A DNA stretch of 54,164 nucleotides from positions 1-54,164 of the forward strand of contig NZ_JAKRNI010000020.1 of assembly GCF_022346945.1 (NCBI RefSeq), given 5' to 3'. The notes below the pieces were generated by a model. The model had not been told where the DNA came from. It did not search any database and saw only the letters and a list, made by a program, of their open reading frames with translations. Within the stretch, counting starts at the first letter, position 1. Every line of letters starts with the position of its first letter. A program made the translations under genes and the position numbers. The DNA comes from Microbacterium sp. ACRRU. Its GTDB lineage: Bacteria; Actinomycetota; Actinomycetes; Actinomycetales; Microbacteriaceae. Shown piece after piece: positions 17,016 through 25,746 of this stretch.

Positions 17016-19190
17016 TCAGACGATCGCCGTCAGCGCGGCGACGATGTCGTCGGTGGTGGCCAGGGCCGCCGCCTCGAGCACTTTCGAGATGCTCGGAGAC
17101 GACTCCGACCCGGTGACCCGCTCCACGGGAGCGTCCAACCAATCGAAGTACCGGCGTTGGATCTCGTCGGCGAGCCAGCCGCCGTACGACGTGCCCTCCG
17201 AGCCCTGCTCGACGATGAGGACCCGATTGGTCTTGCGGATCGACTCGCCGATGGTGTCCCAGTCCACGCTGGCCTTGTCGAGCCAGCGCAGGTCGATGAC
17301 CTCGCCGTCGACGCCGGCTTTCTCGACCGCCTCGACGGCCCGGTGCACCATGGACAGGTAGCTGATGACGGTGACCTGGGTGCCCTCCCGACGGACGGCG
17401 GCCTTGCCGAACGGCAGGCAGTAGTCGAGGTCCTTCGGGGCCTCCCCCATCGACTTGTAGAGGTCGGCGTCGTGTTCGAGGACCGCGACGGGGTCCTTCA
17501 ACCGCATCGCGGTGTTGAGGAGGCCTACGTAGTCCAGCGGCGATGAGGGCGCGATGATGCGCCACCCGACCGAGGTCGCGAGAATCCCGGCGGGGTCCAT
17601 CGAGTGCTGCGAACCGTAACCGGTGTTGGTGCCGATCTTGATCCGCAGCAGCAACGGCATGTCGTGGTCGCCGCCGAACATGTGCCGCGCCTTGCCGATC
17701 TGGTTGAAGAGCTGATCGGCGGCCACCCACAGAAAGTCGGCGTACATGAGCTCGACGACCGGGTAGTAGCGCCCGTCGAGCGCGAGTCCTCCCCCGAAAC
17801 CGGTGAAGGCGTTCTCGCTGATGGGCGTGCCGAGGGTGCGGTCGGGGAAGTCGTCAGCCAGGCCCTTCGTCGCTCCGCGCGACCCGCCGTTGAGGCGGTG
17901 CACGTCCTCACCGAGGACGACGATCGAGGGGTCTTGCTCCATACGGCGATGCATCACCTCGGCGATGACATCGACGAACTTCTTCTCCTCCAGCTCGTCG
18001 GGCCCGAAGTCGGCGTTGTCCTTGACGGCGACGTCGGTGATCTCGGGGATCTCGCCCCGGATGCCGAGGTTGATCGTGTCGGTCGACGGCCACAGCTCGG
18101 CGCGCAGCCGCAGCTGACCGGGCTTGCCGTCGGGATCCGCCTCGACGACGGTCGAACCGACTTCCTGCATGATCTTCTTCGCGCGGGTGCGCACCGCCTG
18201 CGCCTCGTCCGCGCTCAGGATGCCGCGGCGCACGATGTGGGACTCGACCAGAGCGATCGGGTCGCGATCACGCCACCCTTTCTCCTCATCCTTCGTGCGG
18301 TATCCGAAGGCCGAACCGGGGAAGGGTCCGTTCTGGTGGAAGAAGCGGTACGTGTCGGCCTCGACGATCGTCGGTCCTCCCCCGGCCCGCATGAGTTCGA
18401 CGGCCTGCTGCATCGCGAGGTAGACGGCAAGGGTGTCCTGCCCGTCGACGCGCCAGCTGGGGATGCCGAACCCGAGTCCGCGGCCGGACAGGCGCGCTTC
18501 GCCGGTGGCTTCGGCGACGGTCGTCGACACGGCGTACTGGTTGTTCTCGATGAAGAAGCACGTCGGCGTCTTCCATGCCGAGGCGAGGTTGAAGCTCTCG
18601 AGCACCGAGCCGATGTTGACCGCACCGTCACCGAAGAACGTCACCGCGACGTTGTCGGTGCCCGCGTGCTGATCGGCCCACCCGAAGCCGACGGCGAACG
18701 GAACCGCTCCTCCGACGATGGCGTTGGTGCCCATCGCCCCGGCCTCGGTCCACTGCAGGTGCATCGAACCTCCGCGACCCTTGCAGTAGCCGTCGCGCAG
18801 ACCCGCGATCTCGGAGAGCGCACGGTAGAGCACCTCGCGCACCTCGGGCGAGAAGTCGGCGGTGGCGTCGAACCCGTTCGGCTGGACGTGACCGAAGGCC
18901 TTGGCGAGGAACTGGTGGTGGCCGCGGTGCGACCCGTTGACCTGGTCGGCGCTGACCAGCGGCAGCGCCGAGCCGACGGCGCCGCCCTCCTGCCCGATCG
19001 AGGAGTGCGCGGGACCGTTGATGAGCTTCTGTCCCGCGAGCTCGAGCACGTACTCCTCGAAGGCGCGGATGAGGTGCAGCTGCACCAGCATGGTCTGCAG
19101 GAGCACCGGGTCAGCGGCATCCCAGTCGGCCTCGGTCGTTCGGAGTTCGACCCACGGTGCCGCGGGCTCCAGCGTGATGGTCTGAGCCAT
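17016..19190 (-). CDS. Thiamine-PP-dependent dehydrogenase E1, alpha and beta fused
   Basis: A 724-residue E1 in which the alpha chain (residues ~1-375) and beta chain (~395-724), usually separate proteins, are one polypeptide. The alpha half has the thiamine diphosphate motif GDG (187-189) to NNQYA (~216-220) and the GHHQFLAK segment. The beta half begins FVDVIAEVMHRRMEQD and contains the conserved PISENAFTGFGGG. With E2 (24 bp downstream) and the E3 at 33141 it would oxidatively decarboxylate a 2-oxo acid or cleave acetoin. The start used is the ATG at 19190; an in-frame ATG at 19199 is equally possible. Its promoter region holds a HutC-type operator shared with the divergent GntR gene. Confidence 0.9.
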   Translation of the reverse strand: MAQTITLEPAAPWVELRTTEADWDAADPVLLQTMLVQLHLIRAFEEYVLELAGQKLINGPAHSSIGQEGGAVGSALPLVSADQVNGSHRGHHQFLAKAFGHVQPNGFDATADFSPEVREVLYRALSEIAGLRDGYCKGRGGSMHLQWTEAGAMGTNAIVGGAVPFAVGFGWADQHAGTDNVAVTFFGDGAVNIGSVLESFNLASAWKTPTCFFIENNQYAVSTTVAEATGEARLSGRGLGFGIPSWRVDGQDTLAVYLAMQQAVELMRAGGGPTIVEADTYRFFHQNGPFPGSAFGYRTKDEEKGWRDRDPIALVESHIVRRGILSADEAQAVRTRAKKIMQEVGSTVVEADPDGKPGQLRLRAELWPSTDTINLGIRGEIPEITDVAVKDNADFGPDELEEKKFVDVIAEVMHRRMEQDPSIVVLGEDVHRLNGGSRGATKGLADDFPDRTLGTPISENAFTGFGGGLALDGRYYPVVELMYADFLWVAADQLFNQIGKARHMFGGDHDMPLLLRIKIGTNTGYGSQHSMDPAGILATSVGWRIIAPSSPLDYVGLLNTAMRLKDPVAVLEHDADLYKSMGEAPKDLDYCLPFGKAAVRREGTQVTVISYLSMVHRAVEAVEKAGVDGEVIDLRWLDKASVDWDTIGESIRKTNRVLIVEQGSEGTSYGGWLADEIQRRYFDWLDAPVERVTGSESSPSISKVLEAAALATTDDIVAALTAIV

Positions 19191-19304
19191 GATCCTCATC
19201 CTCGATGAATCCTCCGGCACGCAGTGGCCGGACCGACGTCGGGCCGACACGGTCAGATAGGCTTCAGCGAAGCCGAGCGGACGTCGTCGTACCCGTTGTA
19301 GAAA

Positions 19305-19327
19305 TACAATACAAGTATATACAAGGT
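19305..19327. promoter_or_regulatory. HutC-type operator between E1 and GntR genes (site B)
   Basis: GTATATAC at 19315-19322 lies inside ACAAGTATATACAAGG, with an adjoining degenerate half-site (AATACAATACAAG). It lies between the divergent E1 and GntR starts, indicating joint control and autoregulation. Confidence 0.75.
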
Positions 19328-19413
19328 TAGACGAGTTTGTCCGATTCGGCGACGACGATGATCGGCGACGCGCGAGCTGCGATGTCGCGACCGCCGCACG
19401 GAAGGGGCACCGG

Positions 19414-20151
19414 ATGACCGAGAAGCTGGATCGCGACTCTGCAACACCGCTCTACATCCAACTCGCCGACGTGATCCGCGACAAGATCCAGCGCGGCGAA
19501 TGGGTACCGGACCAGAAGATTCCGTCCGAGAACGAGCTCAACCAGATCTACGGCATCAGCCGCATGACCGCCCGCCAGGTGCTCGCCCGGCTCGTCGATG
19601 AGGGACTGCTCTTCCGCGTCCAGGGCAAGGGCACGTTCGTGTCCCGGCGCAAGATCAGCACGCGCTCTCCGTCCTACCAGGGCATCCGCGAGCAGCTGGA
19701 GCAGCAGGGCTACGCCACCGAGACCGAGGTCCTCACCAGCACCCTCGTGGATGCCGACGCCCGCGTGGCATCCGCCCTCTCGCTGCCCGAGGGGACCCAG
19801 GTCTACAACGTGCGCCGGCTCCGCCGCGTCGAGGGCCACCCAATCAGCCTGCACGAGTCATTCGTGCCCCGGGCCCTCGCCCCCGAGATGCTCGATCGCG
19901 ACCTCGCGCACGAGCAGCTGTGCACGGTGCTGGATCGCGACTTCGGTCTGCGGATGGCCGGGGTCACCGAGACCCTCGAGACGACCACCGCCTCCCCCGC
20001 GGTGGCCAAGCTGTTCGGCACGCGGGCGGGCACGCCCCTGCTTCTGCTGGAGCAGCGCATCGCCGCACCCGACGGCACGCCGTTCGAGTTCAGCCGCATC
20101 AGCTTCCGCGGCGACATGATCCGCCTGGAGTTCCATTACGACCTCACCTGA
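19414..20151 (+). CDS. GntR-family regulator, HutC subfamily (UTRA domain)
   Basis: A 245-residue regulator with an N-terminal winged helix (residues ~10-75, including IPSENELNQIYGISRMTARQ) and a C-terminal UTRA effector domain (~95-243, with YNVRRLRRVEGHPISLHESF). HutC-type proteins usually sense a small metabolite such as a sugar phosphate. A copy of the GTATATAC palindrome lies 90 bp upstream, and further copies lie in four other intergenic regions of the island, so this is the obvious master regulator of the 14.4-34.5 kb regulon. GGAAGGGG precedes the ATG. The effector is unknown. Confidence 0.93.
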   Translation: MTEKLDRDSATPLYIQLADVIRDKIQRGEWVPDQKIPSENELNQIYGISRMTARQVLARLVDEGLLFRVQGKGTFVSRRKISTRSPSYQGIREQLEQQGYATETEVLTSTLVDADARVASALSLPEGTQVYNVRRLRRVEGHPISLHESFVPRALAPEMLDRDLAHEQLCTVLDRDFGLRMAGVTETLETTTASPAVAKLFGTRAGTPLLLLEQRIAAPDGTPFEFSRISFRGDMIRLEFHYDLT

Positions 20152-20201
20152 GATCGCACGCACGACGGCCCCGCCGAAGCGGGGCCGTCGTGCGTGCGAT
20201 C
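20152..20201. terminator. Bidirectional terminator between gntR and the CbbY-like gene
   Basis: A perfect 22-bp inverted repeat (GATCGCACGCACGACGGCCC and two more bases per arm) with a 6-nt loop, beginning at the gntR stop and running into the stop codon of the convergent phosphatase gene. Confidence 0.9.
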
Positions 20202-20973
20202 AGGCGCGTGCCGCGAGAATCCTCTCCAGTCCCTCGACGCCGATGACGCCGCGGTCATCGCGCACGTCGAGCCCCGAGCGGACCGTCGCCGGCGTGCGAG
20301 CATCGCCGACGACGTCGACGATGACCGCCGCCGCCGGGAAGTCGTCGTCGGCGGTGAAGTGACTGACCGTCACGATGTGGGCCATCCCCGCGGCAGCGGC
20401 CGCGGCGGCACCGGATTGCGAGTCCTCGATGACCACGATCTCCTCGGGCGAGCGGCCGAGCGACTCCGCCGCCAGCAGATAGATGTCGGGCGCCGGCTTC
20501 TTGGCCGGGACGACGTCGCCGGCGAACACCCCGGCCATACGCCCGCGCAGCTCGGACCCCACCACGGAGGCGAGCACGGCCTCGACGCTCTTCTCGGCGG
20601 AGGTCGACGCACAGGCGACCTGCCAACCGGCATCCAACGCCTCCCGGACGATGCGGGCGATTCCCGGCCGCCCGGGGAGAGCGCCGCTTTCGACCAGTTC
20701 GACGTAGATCTCGGACTTGCGTTTGTGCGCGCGGACGATCAGCGCGTCGACCTCTTCGGCAGTGCCGAGACCGATCTCGGGATGCTGGGCGAGGTAGGCG
20801 CGCATGCGCTCTTTGCCGCCACCGATGCGCAAGAGCGGGCCGTACTCGTCGGCGCTCCACCGGAACGGCATCCCCAGCTCCTCGAAGGTGCGGTTGAAGG
20901 CGACCAGGTGGCCGTCCAACTCGGTGTCGGCGAGGACGCCATCGCAATCAAGGATGAGGGCGCGACCGCTCAT
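20200..20973 (-). CDS. HAD phosphatase, CbbY-like
   Basis: A 257-residue HAD hydrolase (subclass IA cap). Motif I is ILDCDGVLADTE (~residues 6-17), the Lys of motif III is in VPAKKPAPDIY, and motif IV is VIEDSQSG. The N-terminal half also shows the pattern AFNRTFEELG...W...EY..LL...GGKERMRAYL. This is characteristic of CbbY, the xylulose-1,5-bisphosphate phosphatase that protects RuBisCO in autotrophs. A CbbY-like protein in one regulon with a RuBisCO-like protein is notable. It starts at ATG 20973 behind a perfect AGGAGGTG, overlapping the aldolase stop by four bases. The substrate is probably a sugar (bis)phosphate; other beta-phosphoglucomutase-like activities are possible. Confidence 0.85.
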   Translation of the reverse strand: MSGRALILDCDGVLADTELDGHLVAFNRTFEELGMPFRWSADEYGPLLRIGGGKERMRAYLAQHPEIGLGTAEEVDALIVRAHKRKSEIYVELVESGALPGRPGIARIVREALDAGWQVACASTSAEKSVEAVLASVVGSELRGRMAGVFAGDVVPAKKPAPDIYLLAAESLGRSPEEIVVIEDSQSGAAAAAAAGMAHIVTVSHFTADDDFPAAAVIVDVVGDARTPATVRSGLDVRDDRGVIGVEGLERILAARA

Positions 20974-21842
20974 GCGGGCACCTCCTGACGCGAACCCGAA
21001 CGGAACAGGGCGATGTGCTCGGTCACGACGTCCTCGACCGCGGCCCCGATCTGGTCGAAGAGCCGCACCGGCTCCCACTTGCCGGTGCGCTCGGCCTCGG
21101 CGAGGTGGTCACGCGCGGAGTACATGTACGCCAGCTTCAGCGCGGTGGAGATGTTGATCTTGGACACGCCGGCATCGATGAAGCGCGCGAACTCCTCCCC
21201 CGAGAGCCCCGTCCCGCCGTGCAGCACGATCGGGATGTCGGTCAGCGCGGCGAGCGCGGCGACGCGGTCGAACAGCAGCACGGGCGAGGCCTTGTAGAGC
21301 CCGTGGGCCGTTCCGAGGGCGGGGGCGATGAGATCCGTGCCGGTCTCCTCGGCGACCGCGACGAGCTGCTCATCGGGGTAGAAGTGCACGTTCGGGTCGT
21401 CCGAGCCGACGCCGTCCTCGACACCGACGATGTTCTCGATCTCGCTCTCGACGTCGACACCGGCCGCGTGAGCCTCCGCCGTCACCTCGGCCGTCTCCGT
21501 CCGAGCGACGTCGAAAGGACGGTCGGAGGCGTCGAACAGCACCGACGACCAGCCGTGGGCGATCGTCTCGGTGATCACGGCGCGGTCCGGGCAATGGTCG
21601 AGGTGAAGGGCGACGGGGACATCGGCGGCGTCGGCGGCCGCGCGTGCGAGGCCCGCCAGCACCTCGGCTCCGAAGTACTTCACCGTCTTGACCGAGGTCT
21701 GCAGGATGATGGGCGACCCGGCGCGGTCGGCCGCACGGACGACAGCGGCGATCGAGATGCCGTCGACGATGTTCACCGCGGGGATCGCGTACCCGTTCGC
21801 GCGCGCCTCGCGGGCGAGCAGCTTCGTGCTGGCGAAAGTCAT
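20970..21842 (-). CDS. Class II fructose-bisphosphate/ketose-bisphosphate aldolase
   Basis: A 290-residue zinc-dependent class II aldolase. The metal and active-site motif HLDHC lies at ~residues 80-84 (Asp and His), with further zinc and phosphate ligands in IAPALGTAHG (~171-180) and LHGGTGLS (~207-214). It would split a ketose 1-phosphate or 1,6-bisphosphate into dihydroxyacetone phosphate and an aldehyde. The length is typical of the GatY/FbaA branch. It is followed, with a 4-bp overlap, by the CbbY-like phosphatase. A degenerate copy of the island operator lies in the 77-bp gap upstream. Exact ketose specificity cannot be read from sequence. Confidence 0.9.
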   Translation of the reverse strand: MTFASTKLLAREARANGYAIPAVNIVDGISIAAVVRAADRAGSPIILQTSVKTVKYFGAEVLAGLARAAADAADVPVALHLDHCPDRAVITETIAHGWSSVLFDASDRPFDVARTETAEVTAEAHAAGVDVESEIENIVGVEDGVGSDDPNVHFYPDEQLVAVAEETGTDLIAPALGTAHGLYKASPVLLFDRVAALAALTDIPIVLHGGTGLSGEEFARFIDAGVSKINISTALKLAYMYSARDHLAEAERTGKWEPVRLFDQIGAAVEDVVTEHIALFRSGSRQEVPA

Positions 21843-21890
21843 TGGGGGTTCCCTCCTCTGGATCGGAGCGGCTCTGCTGCGATCAGTTTA

Positions 21891-21922
21891 ACAGTACAAG
21901 TATAGCCAACCCTATACAACTA
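21891..21922 (-). promoter_or_regulatory. Degenerate HutC-type operator and promoter before the aldolase (site C)
   Basis: On the minus strand GGCTATACTTGTA matches 13 bases of the pfkA promoter/operator, including the TATACT -10 box. A second half-site TTGTATAGG lies just upstream and overlaps the stop codon of the dehydrogenase gene. The palindrome is incomplete, so binding may be weaker than at the other sites. Confidence 0.55.
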
Positions 21923-23293
21923 GACCCCTCCGTGGCCGCCGCCGGCGCGCTCGGCCCGGGCGAACACACGATCGAACAGGTCGTCGTTCCAGCGGCCGGC
22001 GAGGACGAGCAGATCGGCGAGCGACATCCGATCCCGCATGAAAGGCAGCGCCTCGAGCGCCCAGCGCGCCCGATCCGCCGACACCGCGGGGCGCAGCTGG
22101 GCGAACGTCGTCGGCGCGCCCCACGCCCGCAGAGCCGCCACCGGAAGCGCGGGGTCGGCGGCGAGCGCACGCAGCGTCGACACGTGCTCGCGGCGACGGT
22201 GGAAGAAGTCCTCGATCATGGGCGCGGCGGCCACCCATCGGCGCATCTTCGTCTCGACAGCGCGCCAGCACTCGTCCCCCAGCGCTCCGGAGGAGTCGAC
22301 GGGATGCCAGACCGCCCGCACCCGCTCTTCCAGGCCGAGCGGCACGACGAGGTCGTCCGGACCGACGTCGAACACGCGTTCTTCGGTCAGCGCCACGTCC
22401 CACAGCGCCGCCGAAAGGACGCTGGCGACGCCCACCTGCGCACCGTGCAGGTCGTGCTCACCACCCTCCGCGAGCGCGGCCATGTCCAGGACATGGCTGA
22501 CGAGGTGTTCGACACCCGACAGCGGCGCCGTGCTGCCCGCCTCGCCGATGACGAGACCACCGACGGTGAGCACATCCACGAGGGCGGCGAGCCGCTCGTC
22601 CGCGGCGAGCGACGTGTCCGCCAACCGCGGGGCGAGGTCGCGCACGGGGTCGACGAACCGGCTGTCGTACGCGCCCGGATCCATGCCGAGCGCGCAGGCC
22701 AGGTACCAATCGGCCGGGGACGACCAGATCGCCACGGCGTCGCCCACGCCCGCTCGCGTGAGATCCATCGGCGCTCCCGCGACGACATCGTGATCGACCA
22801 CGAGGGCGTCGGGCCATCGGCTGGGGACCGTCCGCTTGGCTCCGCTGCGCACGAGCACCGACAGGGGGTCGGCGAACCCGTTCACGCTCGCGGCCGTCTG
22901 CACGGACACGAGCGGGACCCGCAGCGTCGCCGACACGACTTTGCCGAGGTCGCTCACCGTTCCCGAGCCGACGGTGACGATGATCGCGCCTCCCGCGACC
23001 GCGGCCGTCACCTCGTCCACCGTCGCCTCGTCGAGAGTGACGCCGTGCGGGCCGGCGGGCACGGGAACCGCGCGCCGAGGCCGCCCTGAGGGAAGAGCGG
23101 CGCCGACCAGGGCGTCCAGGGGGGCGCCGGAGACGAGCTTGGGGGTGTCATCGGAGACGAGGACGATGTCCCCGACGGGGGCGAGCTCGTCGACGAGGGA
23201 GGCGAGGTGCCGCAACGCGCCGGGTTCGGCGATGAGGCGCATCGCCCCGCCGGAGGACGTGCGGGCCAGGTCGATCGTCGATACGGAGGTCAT
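21920..23293 (-). CDS. sn-glycerol-1-phosphate dehydrogenase-like protein (AraM/EgsA family)
   Basis: A 457-residue member of the iron-containing/G1P dehydrogenase superfamily. The nucleotide-binding region shows VTVGSGTVSDLGKVVS (~residues 105-120), followed by VSVQTAASVNGFADP. Metal ligands are expected in AGVGDAVAIWSSPADW and in GVEHLVSHVLDM...HDLHGAQVGV. Known members interconvert glycerol 1-phosphate and dihydroxyacetone phosphate. In Bacillus subtilis the homologue AraM sits in the ara operon next to the phosphatase AraL. Here too the next gene upstream, 40 bp away, is an AraL-like phosphatase. In this context it may oxidise a related polyol phosphate. AAAGGAT precedes the ATG. Confidence 0.82.
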   Translation of the reverse strand: MTSVSTIDLARTSSGGAMRLIAEPGALRHLASLVDELAPVGDIVLVSDDTPKLVSGAPLDALVGAALPSGRPRRAVPVPAGPHGVTLDEATVDEVTAAVAGGAIIVTVGSGTVSDLGKVVSATLRVPLVSVQTAASVNGFADPLSVLVRSGAKRTVPSRWPDALVVDHDVVAGAPMDLTRAGVGDAVAIWSSPADWYLACALGMDPGAYDSRFVDPVRDLAPRLADTSLAADERLAALVDVLTVGGLVIGEAGSTAPLSGVEHLVSHVLDMAALAEGGEHDLHGAQVGVASVLSAALWDVALTEERVFDVGPDDLVVPLGLEERVRAVWHPVDSSGALGDECWRAVETKMRRWVAAAPMIEDFFHRRREHVSTLRALAADPALPVAALRAWGAPTTFAQLRPAVSADRARWALEALPFMRDRMSLADLLVLAGRWNDDLFDRVFARAERAGGGHGGV

Positions 23294-23333
23294 GGGGGAT
23301 CCTTTCCCGCGTCGCGCGCGCGACGCGGAGACG

Positions 23334-24158
23334 TCAGCGGAGGGCGAGGTCGACGTCCAGGAGGTCGTCGATGCGGTCGAGCACGAAATCGGGGCGCTGC
23401 TCCTCCGGCGCCGCCGCCAAGAGGCCGCGGTCGGTCTCTCCGGTCAGCACGAGGGCCGAACGCATTCCGGTGTTCTTGGCGAAGAGCATGTCGGTGGCCA
23501 GCCGATCGCCCACCATCACCGAGGTCGCGGGATCCAGACCGGTCTCGGCGGCGATGATCTCCAGCAGATCCTTCGACGGCTTGCCGAAGACGGCCTCGCA
23601 TTCGATCTGGGTTCCCGCGGTGATCGCGGCCGTGATGCAGGCGGCATCCGGTTCTCCACGCCCGCCGGGGAAGGGGCAGAACCGGTCGGGGTTCGTCGTC
23701 ACCAGCCGAGCGCGCCGATGGAACCACAGCGCGTCGAAGGCGATCTGCAGCTTGCGGTACTCGAACGTGCGGTCGTACGACGACACGACCAGGTCGATAC
23801 GCTCCGGGTCGTCGCTCATGTGGATACCCGCCTCAGCCAGCGCCTCGACCAGCGGCATCTCGCCGATCGGGAACACGGCCGCGTGAGGCATGGTGCGACG
23901 GATCCACGACACCGTCGCGGCGAGGCTCGTGTAGACCTCGGGCACCGCCGTCGGAAGTCCCAGCCGCGTGAGTTTGTCGGCGTAGTCCTCGGGACGCTTC
24001 GTGGGGTTGTTGCTGCAGAAGATGACGCGCTTGCCGCGCGCGCGCAGCCCCTCGATGAGACGTTGCGCCCCGGGCAGGAGCGCTTCGCCGAGGTAGATCG
24101 TGCCGTCCAGGTCGAAGACGTAGGACTCGAAGTCCGGGATCTGTGCGGGGCGGTTCAT
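23334..24158 (-). CDS. HAD-IIA phosphatase (NagD/AraL type)
   Basis: A 274-residue HAD hydrolase of the C2-cap IIA type. Motif I is YVFDLDGTIYLG (~residues 13-24), motif II is FCSNNPTKRPEDY (~51-63), and motif IV is MVGDRLATDMLFAKNTGMRS. Relatives dephosphorylate sugar or glycerol phosphates and 4-nitrophenyl phosphate. The ATG at 24158 overlaps the kinase stop by four bases, so it is translationally coupled to the FGGY kinase. A much longer upstream open frame is a shadow of the kinase gene. The pairing with an AraM-like dehydrogenase mirrors araL-araM of B. subtilis. Confidence 0.88.
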   Translation of the reverse strand: MNRPAQIPDFESYVFDLDGTIYLGEALLPGAQRLIEGLRARGKRVIFCSNNPTKRPEDYADKLTRLGLPTAVPEVYTSLAATVSWIRRTMPHAAVFPIGEMPLVEALAEAGIHMSDDPERIDLVVSSYDRTFEYRKLQIAFDALWFHRRARLVTTNPDRFCPFPGGRGEPDAACITAAITAGTQIECEAVFGKPSKDLLEIIAAETGLDPATSVMVGDRLATDMLFAKNTGMRSALVLTGETDRGLLAAAPEEQRPDFVLDRIDDLLDVDLALR

Positions 24159-25648
24159 GCCACGGCCGCCGTCCAGCCACGGGTCAGATCGCGCGCCGCA
24201 CGCCACCCCGCGTAGAGCTCGTCCGCGCGACCGGCGTCGATCTGCGGCTCGAAGACGCGGTCGACGACGTACTTCGACCGCACTTCCGCCAGATCTCGGT
24301 ACACCCCGGTGGAGAGGCCGGCCAGCATCATGGCACCGAAGATGGTGGCCTCGGAATTCTTCGGCCGGACGACGGGAATGCCGAGCACATCGGCCTGCAG
24401 CTGGCACAGGAGGTCGTTCTTGACGGCCCCTCCGTCCACCCGCAGCTCGGGGATCTCGAAATGCGAGCCCGTGACGGCGGCATCCACCAGATCCCGTGTC
24501 TGGAACACCATCGACTCCACGGCGGCGCGGATGATGTGCAGACGGTTGGTCGCATTGGACATCCCGACGATCACGGCCCGCGCGGTGGGGTCCCACGTGG
24601 GCGCTGCCAGACCCGTGAAGGCCGGGACGAGATACACGCCTTCCGTCCCGGCGACCTGACCGGCGTACCACTCGCTGTCGGGAGCGGCGTGGATGAGCTG
24701 GAGGTCGTCGCGCAGCCACTGCATCGTCTTGCCCATCGCGTACACGACGCCCTCGGTCTCGTACATCACCTCGCCGCGGATGTTCCACGCCGCGCTGGGG
24801 GTCAGCCCCTCGGGACGGAAAGGGGTCGCGCCGTTGTTGATGTTGAGGACGCCGGCGGTGCCGTAGGTCATCTTCACCTGGCCCTGCGCGTGCGCCGCCT
24901 GGCCGAACAGGCCGGCCTGCTGGTCTCCGAGATCGGAGGCGATCGGCACAGGCGCGCCGAACGTGGCCTCGATGGTGCCGAAGTGCGCATCGGAGGGAAC
25001 GATGCGGGCGAGCATGTGCCGCGGAATCCTCATCCCGCGCAGCAGATCGTCGTCCCAGTCGCAGGTCTCAAGGTTCATCATCATCGTCTGCGACGCGTTC
25101 GAGGGCTCGGTGACGAAGGACTCACGACCGGTGAGGTTCCAGATCAGCCACGTGTCGACGGTGCCGGCCAGCAACTCGCCCCGCTCGGCGCGTTCCTGCG
25201 CCCCGGGCACGTGATCGAGGATCCACCGGATCTTGGATGCCGCGTAGAAGGCGTCCGGGACGAGGCCGGTGCGCTCCTTGATCAGTTCGCCGAGACCCGA
25301 GTCCACCCACTGCTGGACAACGCCGTCGGAGTGGCGGGAGGCCCACACGATGAGGTTGAAGATGGGACGCCCGGTCTCCTTCTCCCACACCATCGCCGAC
25401 TCGCGCTGGTTCGTCAGGCCGACCGCGGTGAGCTGATCGGGGGTGATTCCCGCCTGGCTCATCGCCTCGCGCATGACGTCGAGCTGCGTGTGGAGGATCT
25501 GCATCGGGTCGTGCTCGAGCCAGCCGGGGCGCGGGGAGATCTGGGTGAGCTCGGACTGCCCGAATCCGAGCACGGTGGCGTCCTCGTCGATGACGAACGC
25601 CCGAGCGCTCGTCGTTCCCTCGTCGATACCGAGGATGTACTGGGTCAC
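24155..25648 (-). CDS. glpK: Glycerol-kinase-like FGGY kinase, copy 1
   Basis: A 497-residue FGGY kinase closest to GlpK (GIDEGTTSARAF at residues ~7-18, GDQQAGLFGQ, VDGGAVKNDLLCQLQADVLG). Of the residues that hold glycerol in E. coli GlpK (Arg83, Glu84, Trp103, Tyr135, Asp245), the equivalents Arg82, Glu83, Trp102 and the GDQQ Asp are kept. The Tyr position is Phe134 (DAFYAASK), and the GlpK stretch TYGTGCF is TYGTAGV. The substrate may therefore not be plain glycerol. It starts at GTG 25648 (GAAGGG upstream). It is a paralogue of the next kinase, 98 bp away, and is coupled by overlap to the HAD-IIA gene. Confidence 0.85.
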   Translation of the reverse strand: MTQYILGIDEGTTSARAFVIDEDATVLGFGQSELTQISPRPGWLEHDPMQILHTQLDVMREAMSQAGITPDQLTAVGLTNQRESAMVWEKETGRPIFNLIVWASRHSDGVVQQWVDSGLGELIKERTGLVPDAFYAASKIRWILDHVPGAQERAERGELLAGTVDTWLIWNLTGRESFVTEPSNASQTMMMNLETCDWDDDLLRGMRIPRHMLARIVPSDAHFGTIEATFGAPVPIASDLGDQQAGLFGQAAHAQGQVKMTYGTAGVLNINNGATPFRPEGLTPSAAWNIRGEVMYETEGVVYAMGKTMQWLRDDLQLIHAAPDSEWYAGQVAGTEGVYLVPAFTGLAAPTWDPTARAVIVGMSNATNRLHIIRAAVESMVFQTRDLVDAAVTGSHFEIPELRVDGGAVKNDLLCQLQADVLGIPVVRPKNSEATIFGAMMLAGLSTGVYRDLAEVRSKYVVDRVFEPQIDAGRADELYAGWRAARDLTRGWTAAVA

Positions 25649-25707
25649 AATGTCGCCCTTCGTCTGGCGGTGGCGGAGCCCGCGCGGCGTTCCGCGGGCA
25701 GGGCGGA

Positions 25708-25734
25708 GCACCGGTGCGCTGCGCGCACCGGTGC
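25708..25734. terminator. Hairpin between the two kinase genes
   Basis: A perfect 12-bp stem (GCACCGGTGCGC / GCGCACCGGTGC) with a 3-nt loop in the 98-bp gap between the kinase paralogues. It could partly terminate or process the transcript after the first kinase, lowering expression of downstream genes. Confidence 0.6.
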
Positions 25735-25746
25735 CCCGGAGGGGGA

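Noticed and set aside
21920..23293. Archaeal-type lipid synthesis from glycerol 1-phosphate
   Set aside because: No prenyl-glyceryl-phosphate synthase is present, and the gene sits among catabolic genes under the island operator.
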